NCBI RefSeq assembly: GCF_014646255.1
Contig: NZ_BMNC01000029.1
Coordinates: forward strand, 1-47,269
Direction: 5' to 3'
Length of the DNA stretch: 47,269 nt
Origin: Lentzea pudingi
GTDB lineage: Bacteria > Actinomycetota > Actinomycetes > Mycobacteriales > Pseudonocardiaceae
The position numbers and the translations under genes are program-made. The notes below the pieces were generated by a model, which did not search any database, had not been told where the DNA came from, and was given only the letters and a program-made list of their open reading frames with translations. This document shows positions 43,649-47,269 of the stretch, in pieces. Each line of letters begins with the position of its first letter. The stretch's first letter is position 1.

Positions 43649-43899
43649 ATCCTACTGGAGTAAGGGGCTCACCAGCGGTTTTATGGCCACGCTGTGGACT
43701 TGTTTCACCCGAACGTGCGTTCACGCGGTGGCACATGTGATCGATCGCCGCGTTGAAGCTGGGAACCTCGTGGTCGGGCACGGTCCGATCATAGGAGTGG
43801 TCGAGCGTCGGGGGAGACGACGTGGGTAGGCGCGCACACAGAAGATGGTGACCGCCCACATCGTCGGGCCCGAGTTTCTGGCGAGTAGTACCACCGGCG

Positions 43900-44190
43900 T
43901 CAATCGCCGGGGCATGTGTTGATGGTGAGCCGGGAGGCGATGCCGTGAAGTGTCTCGATCCGCGCCGGCTCGCCGAGTTGGGGGTGCGGCGCCGCGATGC
44001 GTACGGCGAGGGTCTCAGTAAAGCCGGAGAAGAGCGGATCCCAGACGGCGTCGATGATCGCGTGCCGACAGCGCACCGGCGCGGGGCGTCGGCGGATAGT
44101 GCGAAGCAGGTCGAACTCGTTGGCTCCAACGTCACCGATATTTCGGCGACGTGGACCTGGTGAGTGCTCGAGTGTCGGCTGCCAGTGAAA
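43900..44190 (-). pseudogene. coding remnant without start, family unknown
   Basis: On the minus strand the frame ending at TGA 43900-43902 is highly protein-like: NIGDVGANEFDLLRTIRRRP, CRHAIIDAVWDPLFSGFTET, LAVRIAAPHPQLGEPARIET and LHGIASRLTINTCPGD, with GC-rich third positions. It has no credible start codon and runs up toward the palindrome at 44212. A plus-strand 72-residue frame (GTG 43945, GGGAGG upstream) overlaps it and is probably a shadow. Confidence 0.45.
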
Positions 44191-44211
44191 CGAATGGCTA
44201 TTGGCACTCGA

Positions 44212-44241
44212 GCAGATGCATACGGCGCCGTATGCATCTGC
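44212..44241. promoter_or_regulatory. perfect 30-bp palindrome
   Basis: Half-site GCAGATGCATACGGC (44212-44226) is followed with no spacer by its exact complement (44227-44241). Chance occurrence is very unlikely. It is a candidate operator for a dimeric regulator, a cruciform, or the scar of an inverted-repeat end. GCACTCGAG lies on its left flank. Confidence 0.8.
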
Positions 44242-44324
44242 CTGAAGGCCAGAGCCACGTGGTGCGCTGTCGGCCGGGACACAGCGGGACGACTACTTCG
44301 ACTTGGCGTTGCCCTCCAGTTTCC

Positions 44325-44350
44325 GTTAGGTCGGCGGTGTCCGACCTAAC
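44325..44350. terminator. 10-bp inverted repeat at the end of a minus-strand remnant
   Basis: GTTAGGTCGG (44325-44334) and CCGACCTAAC (44341-44350) flank a 6-nt loop. A minus-strand frame ending here (DLDADPTLRYLDRQILTMLD, NMAVMR) looks like the tail of a lost gene, for which this would be the terminator; it could also be an operator. Confidence 0.45.
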
Positions 44351-44505
44351 GCATCACGGCCATGTTGTCCAGCATGGTGAGGATCTGCCGGTCCAGGTAC
44401 CTCAGCGTCGGATCGGCATCGAGGTCCTTGCCCAGGGGCGGCAGATGGAGTCGTGCAGGCGGCGTAGCTGTTTGTCGATCGAGCTGAGACGGATGGTCAA
44501 CGCCA

Positions 44506-45051
44506 GTGCGCAGCACCGAGAACCTGAAGGTCGCCCCGCAATGGTACGGCGCATTCGAGACCGTGTTCGGGCTCGGCCTGGTCGCCGGTGCGTTGGGTGC
44601 GAGTGCGATCGGCGCCCGCACCGGTTATCGCGCGCTGTACGCGGTGGGAGTGTCCCTGACCGGTATGGGCATGATCGTCGGGTCTCGCCTCACCGAACTC
44701 TGGCCAGAACTGATCGTCCTGCTGTTCGTGGGCATTCCAGCGGCGATGTCGCACGTGGCGTTCACGCCGCTGCTGCTGGAAGTGGTTCCATCCACTCATC
44801 AGAGCCGGGTGCTCGCGGTGATCAGCCCGGCCGAACATCTCGCCGCACTGGCCGGAGGAGTGGGCGCAGGTTGGCTCACAAGCACTATGCTGGTCGGGTT
44901 TCGTGCTGAGATCGCCGGGGTGCGCTTCGGCAGGATCGACACGGTGCTCGCGGCCGCCGGTGCGCTCGTGCTCATGAGCGGGCTCTACGCTTGGAGGGCG
45001 TTGCGGAACCCAGCTGGTCTGACCGATCACCCGGTCACGCCGTCTGTTTGA
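44506..45051 (+). pseudogene. C-terminal half of an MFS transporter
   Basis: This 181-residue frame starts MRSTENLKVAPQWYGAFETV and continues with five or six hydrophobic helices (FGLGLVAGALGASAIGARTG; GVSLTGMGMIVGSRL; LIVLLFVGIPAAMSHVAFTP; VLAVISPAEHLAALAGGVGA). TENL-V-PQWYG is the usual entry to TM7 of DHA3-type major facilitator proteins, and the loop GARTGYR resembles the conserved MFS basic loop. The N-terminal six helices are missing, so it is a remnant, not a working transporter. Confidence 0.75.
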
Positions 45052-45548
45052 GTTCCTCGTGATCAGATCGGCGGCGCTAGCCGATCGCCGCCGGACGGCA
45101 GGATCGGCCCGGACCACTCTGTGCGGTGTGCCAGATTGGCGGCGTTGCCCCTTCACATTACGTCGGCCGGGCCAGCATCGGGCACCGCGGCGGGGTTCGT
45201 TCTCCTGGTTCCGCGTAGGGCGTGGATGCTCCCGCCAGGGTGCACCCACTCGGTGCCGACTTCACCTGCACCGCGGGACTCCCACCGGTCAAGCGCTGAA
45301 CAGCACCTCAGGAAACAACATCGTCACCATCACCGGCGGGCATCGTGAACGGCCTTGCCGACAGCAACGTCGCTGGCACCGCGGCACCGCTGTGAAGCCA
45401 GTGCTGATCCATCGGCCTCCAGGGGATCAGCGAACGTCACGATGTGAGGGAGCTGCACCCTCACCTCCTTCGGTAACAGAGCAGATCGAGGGGCGATACA
45501 CCGGGATCAGCGGCAAGGGCGACGAGCGACGTGACCGGGCAGGACCTG
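45052..45548. other. non-coding interval, nothing recognised
   Basis: About 500 nt after the MFS remnant with no protein-like frame on either strand and no obvious structured element. It may contain the promoter for the small membrane protein at 45549. Confidence 0.4.
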
Positions 45549-45788
45549 ATGAGCAGAAGGGCACGTGCGGTGCTCTGCGGGGCGGTGCTCGTGTTGCTGT
45601 CCTGCGCGGTGGTCAACATGCTGCTCGCGGTCACCGAGTCGCTGTGGTGGCCGCTGGCCGCAGCCGTGGTGATGTGGGGTGCCGCAGCCGGCGTGACGGC
45701 TTGGGCCTCGGCGGCTACGTCCAGATCGAGAATGCCCCGCGTGGCGCGGGCACGGGCGGACGCAGGAGTTCCAGCTCCGCAGAGGTGA
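45549..45788 (+). CDS. small two-helix membrane protein
   Basis: This 79-residue protein starts at ATG 45549, preceded by AGGA at short spacing; GTG 45531 is an alternative start. Two hydrophobic helices (ARAVLCGAVLVLLSCAVVNM, then LWWPLAAAVVMWGAAAGVTA) precede a basic C-terminal tail (TSRSRMPRVARARADAG). The layout is that of a small inner-membrane hairpin protein with cytoplasmic ends. It has no recognisable family. It lies in a remnant-rich zone, so expression is uncertain. Confidence 0.5.
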   Translation: MSRRARAVLCGAVLVLLSCAVVNMLLAVTESLWWPLAAAVVMWGAAAGVTAWASAATSRSRMPRVARARADAGVPAPQR

Positions 45789-45894
45789 AGTACAGGCCGC
45801 CGCCGTAGTGGGCCAGGGGTGCGGGAGTGCTCGCCGATCGCTTCCTCTTTGAGCCCTTCCGGTGGCGCGGCCAGGGCGCGCAGGACGGCCGCGC

Positions 45895-46075
45895 TCACCA
45901 CGCCCACCGCTCGTGGCAGGCCTGGACCGTCATCGTCGGGACGAGCGTGCGGGCCATCGCGGAGGCGTCCGCGCACAGGATCGTGATGCGGGCGCGTTCG
46001 CTGTGAGTGAACTGCTGCTCGGTGCGCGCCTGGACGTCGTCGGCGGTGGCGAGAGGACGTGATAGGGCTGCTCAC
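45895..46075 (-). pseudogene. small hypothetical protein with one-base slip
   Basis: On the minus strand GTG 46075 gives MSS, and with one extra C removed at ~46066 the frame reads LSRPLATADDVQARTEQQFT, HSERARITILCADASAMART and LVPTMTVQACHERWAW, stopping at 45895-45897. Composition is convincing but no start is in frame as sequenced. The product of ~59 residues is unrecognised. Confidence 0.4.
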
Positions 46076-46217
46076 AGCGTGTCACCGCCCGGCCGGGTGT
46101 TGAGCAAGAACTCGACGCGTCGTAACGTCAGGGTCGCGTGTCGTGACCGTGTCGTGCGGTGGGCACGCTCGTAATGTCGATGAAAGGACGAGGGAACATG
46201 TCGAGGCGAGGTGCCCG

Positions 46218-46613
46218 ATGACGGTGAACGAAATGGTATCCAGTGCGACGGCGCCCATGGCCAGCGTGCAAACCAGTGACTACGGCGGTGTGCCGGTCGC
46301 TGTCGTCAGCGGTGAGCTCGACATGACCACCGTGGACTCGATCGGGACGGCGCTGTTCGAACTCGTGGACGCGCACCCGAAGGGCCTGGTGGTGTACCTG
46401 GCGGTGACGTTCATGGCCTCGTCGGGCATATCGATGGTGCTGGAGCTGTACGGGCAGTCCCAGCGCGACCGGTATGCCATCGTGTTCGTGACCAGCGGTC
46501 TTGCCGCGTCGCGCCCGCTCAAACTCAGCGGCCTGGATCAGGTGCTACCGCTGGCGGACACCGTGGACGACGCCGTGAACACACTCCGGCAGCAACGGGC
46601 GTCCAGCCGGTAA
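46218..46613 (+). CDS. STAS-domain protein
   Basis: This 131-residue protein starts at ATG 46218 with AGGCGAGG upstream; the frame is open to 46143. STAS features: VQTSDYGGVPVAVVSGELDM, then GLVVYLAVTFMASSGISMVL, with candidate phosphosite in MASSGIS, and AIVFVTSGLAASRPLKLSGL. It resembles the STAS proteins at 32345 and 26265. It converges tail-to-tail on the small zinc protein gene, 5 nt apart. It is a likely anti-anti-sigma factor; the partner kinase is not next to it. Confidence 0.9.
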   Translation: MTVNEMVSSATAPMASVQTSDYGGVPVAVVSGELDMTTVDSIGTALFELVDAHPKGLVVYLAVTFMASSGISMVLELYGQSQRDRYAIVFVTSGLAASRPLKLSGLDQVLPLADTVDDAVNTLRQQRASSR

Positions 46614-46618
46614 CCCAT

Positions 46619-46906
46619 TCAAGGCGCGGGTGGTGGCGTCGGCCGTGTCCACTCGGTGCGATGCTCCAGGTTGGCCATCGCGACGTTGCCCGCCTCGATC
46701 ACCTCGGCTGCGCCGGGGTCGTCGATGACGTTGCCGCGTTCGGCGGCGGGAAGCCGGAACCAGCCCGAGCATCCGCGCACGCACGGGTGGGTCATCTCGG
46801 TCAGGGCCAGCCCGCCGTCCGGACCTGGCACAGGTTGCTGCCAGGTCATCGTTCCTGTGTCTTCGCACAGGTCGCAGGACGAAACAGGCTGCATACGGGC
46901 CAGCAT
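46619..46906 (-). CDS. small CxxC...CxxxC zinc-binding protein (copy 2)
   Basis: This 95-residue paralogue of the 23987 protein starts at ATG 46906. It has SCDLCEDTGTMTWQQPVPGP, then MTHPCVRGCSGWFRLPAAER, an acidic stretch, and HRTEWTRPTPPP. Both Cys pairs and the TGTMTWQQPVPG block are conserved, so the fold is under selection. The coding strand faces a STAS gene tail-to-tail. The upstream box ATTCGGACAAA is also shared with copy 1. Function unknown. Confidence 0.7.
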   Translation of the reverse strand: MLARMQPVSSCDLCEDTGTMTWQQPVPGPDGGLALTEMTHPCVRGCSGWFRLPAAERGNVIDDPGAAEVIEAGNVAMANLEHRTEWTRPTPPPAP

Positions 46907-46921
46907 CCATCATTATTCGGC

Positions 46922-46932
46922 TTTGTCCGAAT
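46922..46932 (-). promoter_or_regulatory. shared upstream box ATTCGGACAAA (copy 2)
   Basis: The same 11-mer as at 23961, on the minus strand, again 15 nt before the start codon of the small zinc protein. Confidence 0.5.
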
Positions 46933-47052
46933 CGTGTCCCCTGAACGGGCGAGAGGTCCTATGATGCGGTCGCGTGCCCTACAGTCAGTCAGCCGGTCGC
47001 CTCTAGCACTACGCGGGTTCACCGAGTTGTCCCCGATGGTCCAGCAGGCGCA

Positions 47053-47074
47053 GTTCTCGCGGCGCCGCGAGAAC
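47053..47074. promoter_or_regulatory. perfect 22-bp palindrome
   Basis: GTTCTCGCGGC (47053-47063) is followed directly by its complement (47064-47074). It lies in the non-coding end of the window (46933-47242), where no gene is visible. A GGGTAT with GAGT 16 nt upstream occurs at 47104-47129 and could be a weak SigB-type promoter reading out of the window. Confidence 0.6.
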
Positions 47075-47242
47075 GCGACTCCGTAAATCGGGTTGTGGTG
47101 CAGGAGTACATGCCGTGCGGTAGGGGTATGAAGACGGTGCCGGGCTGTCCCGGCTCGACCGAGCGCGGCAGTGGCCACAACACTGATCGGGCGAGCCGGT
47201 GCGGGACCGCTAAGCAGTCAGCGCCCGCATAGACCCGGTGGC

Positions 47243-47269
47243 GGGGGGGGGGGGGGGGGGGGGGGGGGG
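47243..47269. other. 27-base G run at the window end
   Basis: An uninterrupted run of G closes the sequence. This is more typical of a contig end or sequencing artefact than of a genomic feature. Confidence 0.7.

Overview
The window is high-GC DNA with GTG/TTG starts, ATGA/TGATG stop-start overlaps, XRE-DUF5753, SigK/RskA, RsbQ/RsbP, GAF-ANTAR, STAS and AfsR-like STAND ATPase genes. This points to an actinomycete, most likely Pseudonocardiaceae (Lentzea/Saccharothrix-like); the family call is inference. It ends in a 27-base G run that looks like a contig end. Several otherwise good genes carry single-base frame slips, so some 'broken' genes may be sequence errors.

Layout. 1-6778: a small-gene accessory island (possible transposase tail, small membrane and zinc-binding proteins, HTH protein, sigma-like protein, XRE-DUF5753 regulator) that ends in a truncated PP2C phosphatase. 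6950-12553: a SigK regulon block: sigK-rskA, thioredoxin, dipZ, a fasciclin lipoprotein with a close match to the SigK promoter, a lone TrkA-N protein and a second RskA-like anti-sigma without a sigma partner. 13280-18439: a partner-switching stress module (RsbW-like kinase, RsbQ, RsbP, RsbV) plus a CHASE3-type histidine kinase and a DUF4383 membrane protein. 18698-21124: two secreted low-complexity proteins, one built of four Asn/Gly/Ser repeat units. 21171-24283: decayed DNA with a translation-factor fragment, a STAS protein, a broken phage major capsid gene and a small zinc protein. 24608-33306: a nest of GAF-ANTAR and STAS regulators, including two paralogues that share a SigB-type promoter and a structured leader, plus a CDF transporter/solute-binding lipoprotein pair.

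35440-43648 is the most striking part. Two paralogous GT-B-like (CDP-glycerol transferase-like) proteins flank two STAND/NLR-type ATPases and a 90-residue two-helix membrane protein. The two ATPases and the membrane protein share a short SG..GPVVQA motif, at the N-terminus of the ATPases and the C-terminus of the membrane protein. This is the arrangement expected of amyloid-type NLR-effector signalling. Both transferase genes contain arrays of closely related 7-bp repeats. Because 7 is not a multiple of 3, copy-number change shifts the frame. As read, the first gene is out of frame across its array (OFF) and the second is in frame (ON). I propose a phase-variable, NLR-linked conflict or surface-modification system.

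43649-47269 holds gene remnants, large palindromes, a small membrane protein, a STAS protein and a second copy of the zinc protein seen at 23987.
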